Of a stretch of 64,000 bases of DNA, positions 32,878-45,560 are shown piece by piece; within the stretch, counting starts at the first letter, position 1; the number at the start of each line of letters is the position of its first letter. The stretch covers positions 38,791,452 through 38,855,451 of the forward strand of contig CM059972.1 of the NCBI GenBank assembly GCA_030490835.1. The letters run 5' to 3'. The position numbers and the translations under genes are program-made. Below the pieces are notes generated by a model. That model did not search any database and was not told where the DNA came from. It saw nothing but the letters and a program-made list of their open reading frames with translations. The stretch is from Annona cherimola. Its lineage: Eukaryota; Streptophyta; Magnoliopsida; Magnoliales; Annonaceae.

Positions 32878-34819
32878 CAATATATAGAGAAAAATCCATA
32901 ATTTGAAAAGTTCGCTTGCTTACCTGAGATTGCCATAATTCCCTTTTTCCATTCTTTTCTTTGCCTTTGCCTAGATAAATAAAAATAACATTTCATTTAT
33001 TCACATCATCTTCAAATACTTATATCCCTTAGGTTTTTCAACCTACATAAATCAATCTAGCTTACCCCACTTATCTTTCAAGTCAGACATTCATACTTAG
33101 CAATATAGCCTATACATATCAATCATCAATTCATTCATTTTAATACCCTTATGTAGGGTAAACTTACATACCTATAATAATCATTCATTAAATCATCATT
33201 TGGAGGTTCATTACCTCTGTTTACCATTTTTAACATATTTTTTCATTTTCACACAACGATGCTCATTATAAGCACGTAATTAATAACTTAGGCATCATAT
33301 AATAATCTTGAAACTTGAGATTATCATTATTTACTTCAACAGTAACCTAATCCATGTTTTTAATTATGTTTTCAAGCATTTTTGCATTTTAATAATTTAC
33401 ATAAACCATTCATCATTTTCTCATGCCTATCTCTCCATACATGTTCATTTCACAACACATAAATCATGTATTTGTTAAAAATTTTCAACACAGAACCTTA
33501 AGTCCTTAATCAGCATGATTAAACCCCTTAATTAACACTTAATTTATAGTTTAATTTTTGAATTTTAATCCATTCATCATAGGGTTCCAAAACAGCAACA
33601 TTAGAACTCATTTTTCATCATTTCAACTCCTGTTTTGACACTTAATTCAAAAAAGTTTTCTAATCACTTAATTCCAAAAATTAATCATGTTTTTCTTAAC
33701 CAAAATTTAGGGTATTAACACATATTTAAATTTCATAATTCTTTTGCTTGCATAACAAAAATATTTTTACACATTTTGGGTATCCATTTGACCCGTTTTG
33801 ACGTGTCCAAACATATGTCCATAAAATTAGATTTAGGGCTAATCTTTTCACACCCTTTTGGACACTCAATATACCTTAAACATGGGGTATTTTACCCTCC
33901 ATAACATTCCTAAATCGTTTGGTCTCATTCACATATCATTTTTAACATAAAAATATGAAAATCGGGTCATACATGTAACCCTAATTCATATCCTTTTTAA
34001 AATTCATAACTTAAGCCCAAATCAACATATGTAATCCATTAAATCATGAATCATCATGTAATCATGATTAAACATCAAAACAGCAACATCACATAGGGTT
34101 TAAGAAAATTTCAGTTATGATTTTCAACCCATAATCAAGGGGTATACTTACATGTATTGGATCAAACTTGAACCCAATTTCCTTAGCTTGGTTCCTCGTC
34201 TTTCTTCCCATTTTTCCTTCTCTTTTTCTCCTTTTTTCTTGCTTCCCTTGCTGCTGGAAAAAATGGGGACGTGCTTGCTGCTGGAAAATGGGTTTGCTCC
34301 TTAACATCTTTTCTCTCTCCACCCCTTTACCCATGTGAACGTTCACCTATGCATAAGTTGGAATTTTCCAGCTTTGTGGGCCCCATTTTCCACATCATTT
34401 TATAGCTAATTAAATATATATTTATTCTCTTTAATGACATGGCAAAATATGGTCCATTTAAATTTGATAATTATCTAAATAAAATCATCAAAAATCCATG
34501 TATTAATGGACACAATCTGCCCATATAATGGACGTCCACTTTTCAGCAGCCCTTTACACATTTTTTCCCACCTAATTTACTTTAGTTAATGGCTAATTAA
34601 TCACCCTAGCTAATAGCCTACTTAGGGGTCCACTTAGCTTATTAAAAAAATCATAAAAATCACATTTCCAGCCATAAATGTCACTCTCCATTGCTGTCCA
34701 TTTTCTGTCCATGTAAATCAACGTCCATATCAGTTGCTCCTTTGCAAATTTTCCACACCATTGCAGCTTTTAATTAATGAACCATTAATCACCCCATGTT
34801 TTGATAACTAACAATCACA
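32878..34819 (-). mobile_element. 3' LTR of Element B, proximal part
   Basis: On the minus strand the LTR starts TGTGATTG at 34819, directly after a purine-rich GAGTGGAGAAA tract (34820-34830) that can serve as polypurine tract. It contains a leader with donor CATGTAAGTAT (about 34150) and the mini-exon 32970-32924, then breaks at the LTR c insertion. Strand, position after Element B's 3' internal region, and family all fit B's own 3' LTR. Confidence 0.7.
32924..32970 (-). other. Putative LTR mini-exon in Element B 3' LTR
   Basis: 47 nt on the minus strand between TTATCTAG and GTAAGCAAGC, starting GCAAAGGCAAAGAAAAG. Confidence 0.5.
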
Positions 34820-34824
34820 TTTCT

Positions 34825-35350
34825 CCACTCAACAAGGCAAAAAAAAAAAAAACTTAACTTGAAACAATGCATAAAAAATCATCATCAATTTGCCAGAATA
34901 GGACATGCATTTTCATTTTCATTCTTGGATCAAGTTACATGTAAATGACAATGTTATTAGTCCAAAGTGATAACTCAATCTTGCTAATCTTCCTCCTGAT
35001 CAAAGAAACTGGTTAGAAAATCAACACAAAACAAGTGAACCCATGTTTAAGCTCAACTTTCTGGTCAAAGAACATGACGTTAATTCACTTGATCTCGTTT
35101 TGCCCAACTGCACATTCTTTCTCCCCCCAAACATATTGCATGACTCTCCTCACCATATTTTAGGGTATCTAGAGAGATGTTTTCTATTTTTTTTCTTTTT
35201 TTTGGGCTCCCCTCACCATATTTCAGGGTATCTGGAGAGAATTTTCTTTTTAAGGCGATATTACTGTGACTTTCCCTTACCTTTTTACGCAAACCTTGTC
35301 ATTTGTAGATGCCAAGTCTCAGTTATTGAGCTTAGGTCAGTCACCCCCTT
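34825..35350 (-). other. 3' non-coding tail of Element B
   Basis: Contains two copies (about 35145-35175 and 35200-35240) of the motif CCCTGAAATATGGTGAGGGG in minus orientation, the same as three copies after pol in Element A. A poly-A/T run lies at 34839-34852. The ORFs here are chance. Confidence 0.65.
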
Positions 35351-38300
35351 TGTGGCGCCCCCGAACCCGAGGCACCAGAGCCTTACTCCAGGATCGTTTA
35401 GTTAATAAACTGTGATCAGGATTGTAGCCCTGTTCACGCGGTAGGGTTTTCTATTCAATCTCATATCAATTTACAAGCAATCATTCACTGGTAATTGAAA
35501 TCATATAATATTTACAAAATATAAAAATTCATTTACACCATAAATCTGTGTAATCTTATAGTACTATATTCTCAAAACCTCATCATTCATCAAAATATAT
35601 AAGAACCATACAACCTTAAGAGTCTCTAAATTGAGGTATATTTTTTTTCTTTTGCTGTACCCGTCTAAGGTTGGGAAAACAAAATGTGAGTACTAGACTC
35701 AGTAAGCAAGTATTCTCATTTAAATAAATATTCTTGTTTCATAATTTGACATTTCATAAATAATGCACATGCAAATGCACATTTCACAATCATGCTTTAA
35801 ACCTTCATTAGATGGTACGCTAGCTAGACGACCATTAATTCGTCTACCCCCTATTTTATGGAGGGCGCCGCCGGCCGTTGGGCCTGTATCAGCGACTCGG
35901 TTACATTAGAGGGGGACTTTGGTCCGCTTACGCCTCTAGAATGGATCTGTATTTTTGTACACTATGCATCATACACATGCTAGCATTTCTTCAAGAAATA
36001 ATCACATTTATCAATTTACTCTCTTTTCAACTTAAGAAAATGACATAATTATTTATAAAATAGATTAATAAATATATTTTTCAAACCACATTATGGGGAT
36101 GGCCATCCTTATATAGTATTGAAAAATGACAACAAAAAATGAATTGCAAGTCATTTAATCATTTTGAACATAAATCATTTCAAGGCATTACTTGCTTACC
36201 TTATAATTTCAGCTTGCCTCCTCAATCTTCTCTTTTTCTTTTCCTAAATAAATGAAATGGACTATTTTACAATTTACTATATATATATATGTCTATTTTC
36301 TTTTATTCCTATATGCATTTTCTTCTCATTTACTCATACACAATTATTGATGGAACATGCTTTTAATCCATAACATAAATAAAAATATAGGCGCAATTTT
36401 TACTCAAAGTTCCATTAATCAGAACTTTACATAATCAATAAAATTTTAATTTTTATTTATTTATTCTCAAAATCAGAATTACCTTAAATTCGTATAATCT
36501 GTTTAATTGCTAAGGGGAGCATGTAAACTATAAATTGAAAAAAACTATTCGAAGATGACATAAAATAATTTTATGAGAATCAACATGTTGATATTCATTT
36601 GCATATTAATGATAGTCATACCTATTTCATAATTAGTTAGGAAATTTCAGATTAGGAGGTTAATAATAAAAACCAAATGTGCAGACAATGAATATAATTT
36701 CAATATCATCAATACCTTAAAACTATACAGAAAATAATTTTATATTTTTTTATTATTATTTTTAATTAATTAACTGCATGTACATGGTTGTTTAAATCAT
36801 AGAATGAATGATTATACACATATTTAATTCTTGATTCTCAAACCCACATCAAGATATCTAAATTTTTTTTGAAAATAATATGCTTGCTGGGCACGTTAAA
36901 TTAGAATAGAGAGAATATCTCATTATATACGTCCATGAATTTTTTTTCTTTTTAACAACAATATTATATTATTGTTCTATTCAATTCTTTTAATCAAACA
37001 ACGTAATTAATTCCATAAGCATTTGGACATCGATCAAGCAAATAAAAAGATTTAAAACTTATCTAAAATGCAGCCGTGCATCAATTAATCTTCTAATAAT
37101 TTCTGGTAGACGGAAGCTTGAGACGTGTGGAAGATGACAGAAGGAAACAAGCCAAACCTTTTCAGATGCAGCGACGTATTCTCTACGCCTGGCTTTTCCT
37201 TCGTTACTTCCTTTTTTTATTTTCTTCTCTACTCAATTTTCTCCTCGCGGTTGCCTTGGGTAATTTCTTTTTACTGATGCCTGCCATTAGCCACCATTAG
37301 CCTTTTGTACCATGCATGGTTGGTCCTTTGGCATGCATTGTTATAAGGCTGTCAGGTATCATTTTCATGCACCGTACAACCCTATTTTGCTGCCAACATT
37401 TATTTCATGTTTTTTTTTTAAATTTAGCCACATTATTTAATTGTTGGCAGGTTTTTATTTTGTCGGCACTTGCTATGATCGACTTTTATCTAAAAAGAGA
37501 CGATTATCCCATACTTTAAAACCGTACTTAGCATATAGAATATTAGCCCCAAAAAAATTTTCTGAAGCGGTTATTTATAATCTATTCCGTCTATGTTTTA
37601 AAGCATATAAAATTAATCGTTTATGACAAGTTTCATGCCAAAATGATTAAAAATGATTAAGGTATAAGCATTTGAAATTAACCAGTACAATTCATCCAAA
37701 TGTTAATTTTTCTACCCATTTGTAATTATATTTTGTATAATCTACTCCTCTCATCAAGCAGGGTATATTAATTTAGGCTTACCCATGAAATTTTATCTCA
37801 AATGGAGTTGTGTATATATGTAATAATTCAATTAATAGAACTACAACGCATATAAAATTTGAACATACATGCATGTTACAATGCCACTGGACGTACCATG
37901 CATGATTCGGTCAATCACTTGTTCCAATGCAATAATAACATTTATGTAAAATTTTTTATTAAATTATTTTTCATGATTCAATCTGTTCACATTATAGAAC
38001 AGATTAGTTTAATCGTCCATTTTAAGGTTCACATTAAAATAATTAGTGTAGGTTAAGAGATTAGCATTCAAAACTAATTCATGAAATCTCATCCAATTTT
38101 AGTTGTTTAAAAATCTTCTAAACATAATTTTCGTGATCTAGACCATTCACTATGCAGAGTATGGTAAAATAAGCTTAATCCTGAAATTTAAGATAAAACT
38201 ACCTTATATACATTAATATATTAATTAAATAAAAAACTTACATAAAAATAATAAAATGCAAAAAGGAAGCTACTGGACGTACCTGCTGTGCATTACTTAT

Positions 38301-38787
38301 TTTTGGGCACATTTTTTAATGCAGTTAAGTTAAACACTTTAATCAATTATTTTTTCATGATCTAATCCGTCTAGATTAAAGAGTACACAATTTAATACTT
38401 TCTATTAAATTCTCTTGTTGATCTGAGTCATACATTCTAAGATATAATGAAAATAACATAAATGAATATAAGCCCTTAATTAGGACCCCTAATTGGCCCA
38501 AAGTTTTCCTATTTTTTTTATTTTTCCATAAGGTCCGTGAATTTAAATAATTTCAATTGGTATAATTCATAATTTTGAAATTTCTCCCCAAAAATTTATA
38601 AAAATTCATTTTCATATCTGATCTTTATGAAATCATTATTTACCCTTTTTCTAAATTTGTAATTTAATCTCACTTTTCTAAAATTGTAATACGCACCTTT
38701 CTATAATTTTACAGCAATAATATACACACTGTACAAGTTTTCGGTATGCCTCATATTTACTAAGTTTCAAAGAACATGGGTTTCACA
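35351..38787 (-). mobile_element. Solo LTR e with TSD CCCTT
   Basis: 3437 bp. On the minus strand it starts TGTGAAACCC (38787 down) and ends GGGGGCGCCACA (35351). A perfect 5 bp duplication CCCTT flanks it (35346-35350 and 38788-38792). It retains the terminal block, the GGAGGGCGCCGCCGGCC block (35864 on), the second acceptor near 35665 and mini-exon 36243-36200. The middle is more diverged than in other copies. Inserted in the 3' internal region of Element B. Confidence 0.85.
36200..36243 (-). other. Putative LTR mini-exon in LTR e
   Basis: 44 nt on the minus strand between TTATTTAG and GTAAGCAAG, starting GAAAAGAAAAAGAGAAG. Confidence 0.5.
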
Positions 38788-38792
38788 CCCTT

Positions 38793-39330
38793 TTATTACT
38801 TTGATAATCTGGTAGGGATACCGAACATGCAAGTTAACCCATTTTTGGTCCCATAAAAAATTGTGAAATTTTATGCATTATTGAGACCATTTATTTCCTT
38901 TAAGCATATAGTTACCACACATTTAACTCAGTTCTTATCATTTCAGTTGAAAAGATTAACATGGAATTAAATTATAACAATGTACTATGAGATTTAGTCC
39001 AATCATTCACATGTCACTTGCGAATTTCCTTAACACATCATCCTTAGCATGAATTTCCAATTTTTCATGAAATTGATTTCAAGTTAATATTTTTCTCAAC
39101 CTTGCACATTTTTCATCAAAATGGATTGAAATAAGATAATTTTCACAGGCAGAATTTGACATGATATGCAATTTAACACATTTATACACGATATGAATGC
39201 AAACACACCCAAAGGAATTATACACCCCATAAACTTGAGGGATGCATTGTCCTCAATGCATAAAACTACCTGAGACTTAAATGATCATAGACTGAGAAAT
39301 AAGTACAAAAAAGGATGGGGACTCCCCTAG
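38793..39330 (-). other. Element B region downstream of the env-like ORF
   Basis: Minus-strand non-coding DNA. Just after the stop it has GAGGACAATGCATCCC then AAGTTTATGGGGTG (about 39222-39260). This resembles the GGACAATG...AAGTTTGGGGG block found after the last ORF of Athila elements and looks like a worn internal polypurine tract. Confidence 0.55.
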
Positions 39331-40357
39331 GCATCTGATGCAGAGGAATCGTCGTCGTGCTCACTTTCTCCCTCAGGTTGATGTGAAGACTGGCCAAAAT
39401 AGGCACGAAACTCGGGCTCTATAGCCCAATTGGACTGCAGTAGAAATCGGGCTTGGGCTGCCATTAAATTCTCCAGATTGGTTAGCCTCACACCGGTTGG
39501 GAGTGGTTGAGACGAGGAAGCATCTGGTGGTCGTGCTATTGGACGAGTAGTAACGGTTTGGACTCGGGAGGTGCGTGGAAAGATAGGTCATCGACAATGG
39601 CTTGGTAATTCAGCACCTCTTTTGTGGCCTCCCATTGCACTCCAGCTCTTTTGCACTACCCGGTGATTAGCGATGGGAACCAATAACTGCCTCGAGGTGC
39701 TCGAGCACTGGCACATATCTGATTGTATAAGAATCTCCCCACATCTATACACAAGCCCGAGTATATAGCGTGCAGGAGAAGCGCCCGATCCATTGTGACA
39801 TCACTCAAGTGAGTCGATGGCATCAGTTGGAGGAGATAAAATAAAACATCATCTTCCCATGAAAGCGGAGATCCCCGCGCTTGAAAGACGTTAATTGTCC
39901 TCCCGTCGATTTCCACATTTGTGGTCTTTCACAGTAGCCTCGAGTGATTACAGTGAGATCCCTTTCGTCTCCCTCCAACGTTCTTCATATTGATTAGGGC
40001 AATCAATATTAGGCATCTCGTAGAAGGCATTGATGGCTTCATGATGAAAAGGAACTATTTTGCCCTTGCCTTTGACCCTGCCCTGATCATGCTCAACTAC
40101 ATTGGCATAAAATTCCTTCACAATAGGTACAATGGCCAGCTGTGGCTGTGCAATAAACTTTTGCCATCCCCGGGCATTGATTGCATTGATGAAAACATCG
40201 GAGAAAGAATCCATTTTAATCCCCCGCTCAGGTATAAGATCCTCTTTTGTAATGAATCAGTGTACCGCTTAAAGGTCTGTGCAGATACAAAGTGGTTGGC
40301 ATCGAAATCAACAGGGTCTTGAGTTTTCTTCCATTTAGCAGAGGAAGAGGAAGTCAT
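39331..40357 (-). pseudogene. Env-like (third) ORF of Element B
   Basis: It starts at ATG 40357 with a serine-rich MTSSSSAKWKK. Then come the conserved blocks ARGWQKFIAQP, VKEFYANV, INAFYEMP, LPLSWEDD-like, DRALLLHAIYSG, the FPSLITG block, and an acidic end (GESEHDDDSSASDA) before TAG 39331-39333. This is the domain found in the post-pol ORF of Athila elements, often labelled a putative plant transposon protein or envelope-like. Its role is unproven. The frame shifts near 40240, 39920 and 39530, and stops break it further, so no full-length product can be made. Confidence 0.8.
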
Positions 40358-41303
40358 ATCTCAAATATGTGTAATATTACTGAATCAACTAAACCAACAG
40401 AACGACAATCCACAAGATTTTTAGTAGGCCAATCCAAATCAATCACAACTCCATACTCGACAAACTTCAAACCACACTTCCAACACCACTAATTAACCCC
40501 AATACACCATATCACATTCAACCACACATGGATTCCAATATCAAGACAATTAGGCCAATCAAAGAACAAGAGATGTTACCCTTTTAGTTTGCTATCAAAC
40601 GTTGAAGTGGAAGGCTGCTCTGCACTGCGCCTAGGCTCCGATCGACTGCACTTAGAAATTGGCGCCGGCCGAAAATGGGGAAGGAGATGGGGGTGAATAG
40701 GGGTTGGAAATGGAGGAGAAAATGATTAGAAATCAAATGTAAGAATGAGACGTAGGGATAGGAGATGGAGAAGCTTGATTTGGGGGAATTAGGGATGGAT
40801 CTAGAGATGGAAAAAGAGTAGAAATGAAATGAGAGAAGAAAGGAAAGGAAATGGAGGAGAGATTGGGGGTAGAAAAGAGAGAAATGAGAGGAGAAAAGGA
40901 GGAGAGGAATAGGAGTTAGGGATTGGAAAGGGGAAGAAGAGGGGTTTACGGTGCCGAGGCTTGGAGTTAGGATTTTAGCCCTAACCCCGGCTTTTTAAGT
41001 ACGTCTGGGTCGAGCTGCTCATGAGCGGCATCGGGGCGCCAATGGTGTGGCGCCTAGGAGTTAACTTGCTGCCTCCGCTGTGCATCGCGAATCATCACAC
41101 GGCGCCGGGGAGCCAAGTTGGGGCGCCGCGGCGCCAATGCTCTTTTTTCTCCACTTTATTTTGGCCACCAATATACACCACTGCTTTCCAATAATTTGAT
41201 TATGTGGTGCCTGGACTGAATTCACATGCCTTACTTGATTGACATACCATGATCTTGAGCTCCTCCAATCAAAGGGTTCACTTTTGCATTCCCAAAGAGA
41301 AAT
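40358..41303 (-). other. Element B spacer between integrase and env-like ORF
   Basis: A minus-strand leader-like region. It includes a GC-rich GGCGCC-containing stretch (about 40640-41150) with repeated GGCGCC/GCGCCGGGG words and a long CT-rich tract on the minus strand (about 40690-40960). No ORF. GGCGCC occurs repeatedly at 40662-41140. Confidence 0.6.
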
Positions 41304-44300
41304 TGTGATACTCAGACTTAAGTAGGTCTATAAATATGATACATTTATTATTTAAATGTATTATGGATGATTTATGATTTTTATGATTTAATGGTATTTT
41401 TCAATTAGGATTTGCAATTAAAAATGGTGATTAAGACTAATCGCCAAAGCCCAATGTGAGTCAAGATGACTAAAGGGGCTTAATGAGGATTAGAATATAA
41501 TAATATGGCATGAATATTTATTTTAATTTCCATGATATAATTAATGAAGATTAAAATGAAAATTATGGAATTATGTTGGAAATCATAGAAAATTTATAAC
41601 TCGACGCCTATTAGGCGAAATGAGATGAAATTTGAAAGGTAATCTAATGACTTTGGCCTCAACCTTATGAGTGAATTGGATTAAGGAAAATACAATAAGA
41701 TTAAGGTGATAATTATTTATTTTTAATCTCACACTCTAAGGCTATTTTCAAAGGTTCATAACTTGATGTAGAAACGTTGGTTTGAGATGAAATTCGAAAC
41801 GATTGAATAAAATTATAAAATCTGTGGTATGAATGGATTTGATTAAGATAATTACCATGGAAATATGCTTAATTGGAAAAAGGTGCCTAGCATTGACTTT
41901 GTGCACCCTAGAGTACCATAGCATTTATGTAAAAGCAAGTGGTTTAATGGCTTGGTTTAATGCCCATGAGAGGTGTCAAAAGAAGGTGCTTTGGGCTAGA
42001 TTTTTTGGATGACTTTAAGGGCTAAAATCTTTAAAAAGTCAAGTGGATAAATGAATGGTTTAGGAGGCCAATGAGCTAGCTAAGAGAGGCCATTGAGGTG
42101 TCATCCAAAGGGGACGTCCAAGGGGATCTCTAGATGGATTTTGTGATTTTTTTAACCCAAGTCAAAACCTAGCTATGCTAAGGGAGAGAGGGCATGTAAA
42201 TGCTCATAAATTGAAGAAGACTTGGTGGCCAAGAAAGCCATAAGGGGCTGCCATGTGGATGGTTCAAGGGGATAGTTTGAAGACCAAGTATTAGCCATGA
42301 ATTAATGAATTTTCACATAAGATAAATACCAATTGTACTTAGACATGAATGAGCCATGTCATCAAGTGATAAGATACCCCTTAATTACCCTATCTAAGAT
42401 GTGGAAAAGTGGGCCCCACAATTTAGAAAAAAATTATAAAAAAGGGGGCATCACATGTGCACGTCCATTTGGAAAGAGAGAGTTCAAGGGAGAAAAACCC
42501 CCAAATAAAGGCCGCTAAGGACGTGCCCAATTCAGCAAGGAAGAGAAGGGAAAAAGAAGAGAAAAAGAGAAGGAAAAAGGGGAGGAAAGAAAGGGATTCG
42601 AGCCAAGAAAGTTTGGATTTAAGTTTGATTCGATTCAAGTAAGTATATTTCAAGTTTGAATTCTTTAATCCTAAGTTTTTCACCTCAAATAATGAGCCAT
42701 GAATATAGTTCATAAAGAACTCTTAAAGGATGAGTAATGATGCCTTGATAAGGATATTGAATTATTTTTGAAAGATTTAAATGAGATCAAGAGTTCAAGA
42801 GAGTGAAAAGGGAAGTTAGGGTTGAATTTTGAGATGAAATCTAATTTGGAAATTCTCAAAACCCTAAACCAATTTACTGTATGATTAAAGCATGATGATT
42901 TGGATGTAATTTATGCTCTTTTGGATTACATATGTTGATGTGAGCATTTGTTAATGATTTTAGCAAAAATGGAATTTTTTTCCATTTTTGAGTTAAAAAT
43001 GATACAAAGAAGTGCTTAAATGGTTTATGGATGAATTTTAGGGTAAATTACCCTAAATTAAGGACCATTTAGGTGACCTAAGTGGGCTTGATGAGTTTTC
43101 CCTAAATTTGATTTTTTAGGGTATATGTATGGAACGTCCAAACGGGGGCCAAAACGAGCACTTTACATATGATTTTTGTTGTTGTTTGTAAATAAATGAT
43201 TTATGGATGTTATGAAGGGTAAATTATCCTAGGATTAAGGTACTTTGAATTTCTAAAAGTTCTTAGAAAGATTTGCCCTAAATTTGATTTTAAGGATATA
43301 TGTATGGGCACGTCAAAACGGGTCAAAATGGATACCCTATATGCTTGAAAATGTTGCTGTTTTGGAAAAAACTAACTTATAAATTTTAAATAAGTAATAA
43401 TAACCTAAATTTGGGTTAAGAAAAGCATGCTTAATTTCTAAAAATTATGACCTAAATATCTGTTAAGATTTAAGTCTTGAAAGGATGAAAAACGGGTCAT
43501 AACGTTGCTGTTTTGGAAAGCTATGATGAATAGATTGAAAATCCAAAATTAGACCCTAAATTAAATGTTAATTAAGGGGTTTAATCATTCTGAATAAGGA
43601 CACAAGTTGCTAACTTGAGAAATTTTAAGAAACACCTAAGTTATGTGTTGTAAGATGGGTGTATGTGGAAGGCTAAGTATGGATAAGTGGTAAATGGTTT
43701 CTATGAACTGCTAAAATACAAAATATACATGAATATGTGATGAAATGCATAAGAATGTTTCTGTATGAATGATGTTTGATTATCTCAATTTTTGAGATTG
43801 AGTTATGAAGCTTAAAACGTCACTTATGTGCTTAAAATGAGCATAGACGTACGAAAGGTGAAAAATGGATAAAAATGATAAATGGGTGATATAAATCCCC
43901 CTATGTTGATTTATGAATGATAATTATGTGTTTACCTTAAATATGAGTTTAAAACACAATATGGAATAGATGGTATGATGCACAAGTGAGTGCGATGTAT
44001 GTATACCCAACTTGGAATTCAAGTGGGTTATGTATGTTAATGGATTTTGGGTTGAAAAATTAAGCAAGCAAATGAAAATGTTATGAATGCAATGCCATTC
44101 TTATATGTATAGGCAAAGGCAAAGTCAAAGAGATAAGTGATACGGATAGCTAAGGCGAAGCAGGTAATCAAGCAATTCTCTAAATGCTTTTTGTTTTATC
44201 AAAATATGAAAAAATGACTGCAAATGATGTTCTAAATGTTTCGAACCATTTTGCAATTGATTGATGAATTATTCCAAGTTATTTAAGGATGAAAATTCTT

Positions 44301-45349
44301 TTACTTCAATATGTGTTGAAATATTATTTCAATTATGATAAATGAATTGCTTACTGTTTCACAAAGATTTATGAAAAGTGATGTAGATGGATTTAAATGA
44401 TATTTCATTGAAATGATGTTTAAAAAGGATGGTACAAAGAATTCTCTGCATGAGAATGACAAGTTTCCATGTGTAAGAGGTATATAATGCCGGGGTGATT
44501 AAAAGTCATGCATGGAATGAAAATCAAGTAGGCTAGTCAAGGTAGAAGCAGGACAAGAGATCCGCCCTTGATGTCGCCAAGTTGGAAGGTCCGACACTAA
44601 GGATGGAAAGGATCATATTATGAAAGTATGTTCCCCGAGCTAGTGTACCCTCACATGAAGGATTATGTCATGAATGAAAATGATGCATTTGCACATCCAA
44701 TATTTATGAAATGCCCAAAAATTGGGACTAAACTGGTTTACATGAATGGTTTATGAAAAGGTTTCTGTTCTGTAGGTAGTCGATCATTTGCTAAGTGTCT
44801 CATACCAAATGGAGAGAAATGCTTTTACACAATGTTGCCTTCAAAATGAATTTCCTGAAAACTCTATAGCTTGCTTATTGAGTTTCGACTCACGTTTTGT
44901 TTTCCAAACCCAAAGACAGGTGAAAGGAAGGAGGCAAGGAGCACAGGTGGAGATTGAAGAATGAATAAATTCTTATAAACACTTGTATATGATTTTATGT
45001 ATGAATGATGACATTAAATTTTGATTTAATGTTGTATAAGGATTATGTTATGGTTTTGTGACCATAGAAGGCGAAAAAAATTTATGGTCATACGTTAAGG
45101 TATGAGTTAACATGAAATGATTAAGTATGAAATTTATGAGATCATATGTGTAGGTCTCAAATGTTAAAATGACCTAAAAAGACATTTGATGGAAATTGAA
45201 TGTATAAATGATATAAACTCCTAAGGAGTTAAGTTTGAGTGGATAAATATCCAATAAAGTCCGCCGTGTGACAGGGCAACAATCCTGATCACGTTTACCA
45301 ATCGATAGATCTTGGAGTAAGGTTGTGACGCTTGGGCTGGGGAACCACA
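41304..45349 (+). mobile_element. Solo LTR f with TSD GAAAT
   Basis: 4046 bp starting TGTGATACTC and ending GGGGAACCACA, flanked by a perfect GAAAT duplication (41299-41303, 45350-45354). It keeps the leader donor TCAA/GTAAGT (42638), mini-exon 44113-44163, second acceptor CAAAG/ACAGGTG (44915) and the terminal ACAGGGCAACAATCC block. There are no coding domains. Inserted between the integrase end and the env-like ORF of Element B. Confidence 0.85.
44113..44163 (+). other. Putative LTR mini-exon in LTR f
   Basis: 51 nt, purine-rich (GCAAAGGCAAAG start), bounded by TATAG upstream and CAG/GTAATC downstream. The longest of the six copies. Confidence 0.5.
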
Positions 45350-45354
45350 GAAAT

Positions 45355-45555
45355 CCTACGAATTATCAAAACCAAAGAGGAAAAATGAGTTGCCTCCCAT
45401 TCAACGCTAAGTTTAACGTCCTCAGCCAGACGTTGCATCTTTCTACGGATCTTCCAACAACACCACGTCCTTGCAGCACTGCAGGTCTTTCCTAAAATAA
45501 TGTTTCAATCACTGCCCATTAACTACAAAACTACCATTTGATTTCTCATTGAAAA
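45355..45555 (-). pseudogene. Integrase C-terminal end and post-pol block of Element B
   Basis: Minus strand, starting with VFNEKSNGSFVVNGQ. It directly continues the GEVEV end of the integrase fragment at 57994 once Element A is removed. It is followed by the post-pol hairpin (45415-45434) and TTAGCGTTGAATGGGAGG. Confidence 0.8.
45415..45434 (-). ncRNA. Post-pol hairpin of Element B
   Basis: AACGTC and GACGTT pair across an eight-base loop, with a further T-G wobble possible. It matches the hairpin at 54350-54369 in Element A. Likely a conserved RNA or DNA structural element; its function is unknown. Confidence 0.5.
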
Positions 45556-45560
45556 CTTCC

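Noticed and set aside
35351..38787. LTR e as the 3' LTR of Element B
   Set aside because: It is preceded by a purine-rich AAAAGGG on the minus strand, but a perfect CCCTT duplication flanks it and B's non-coding tail continues on the other side, so it is an insertion.
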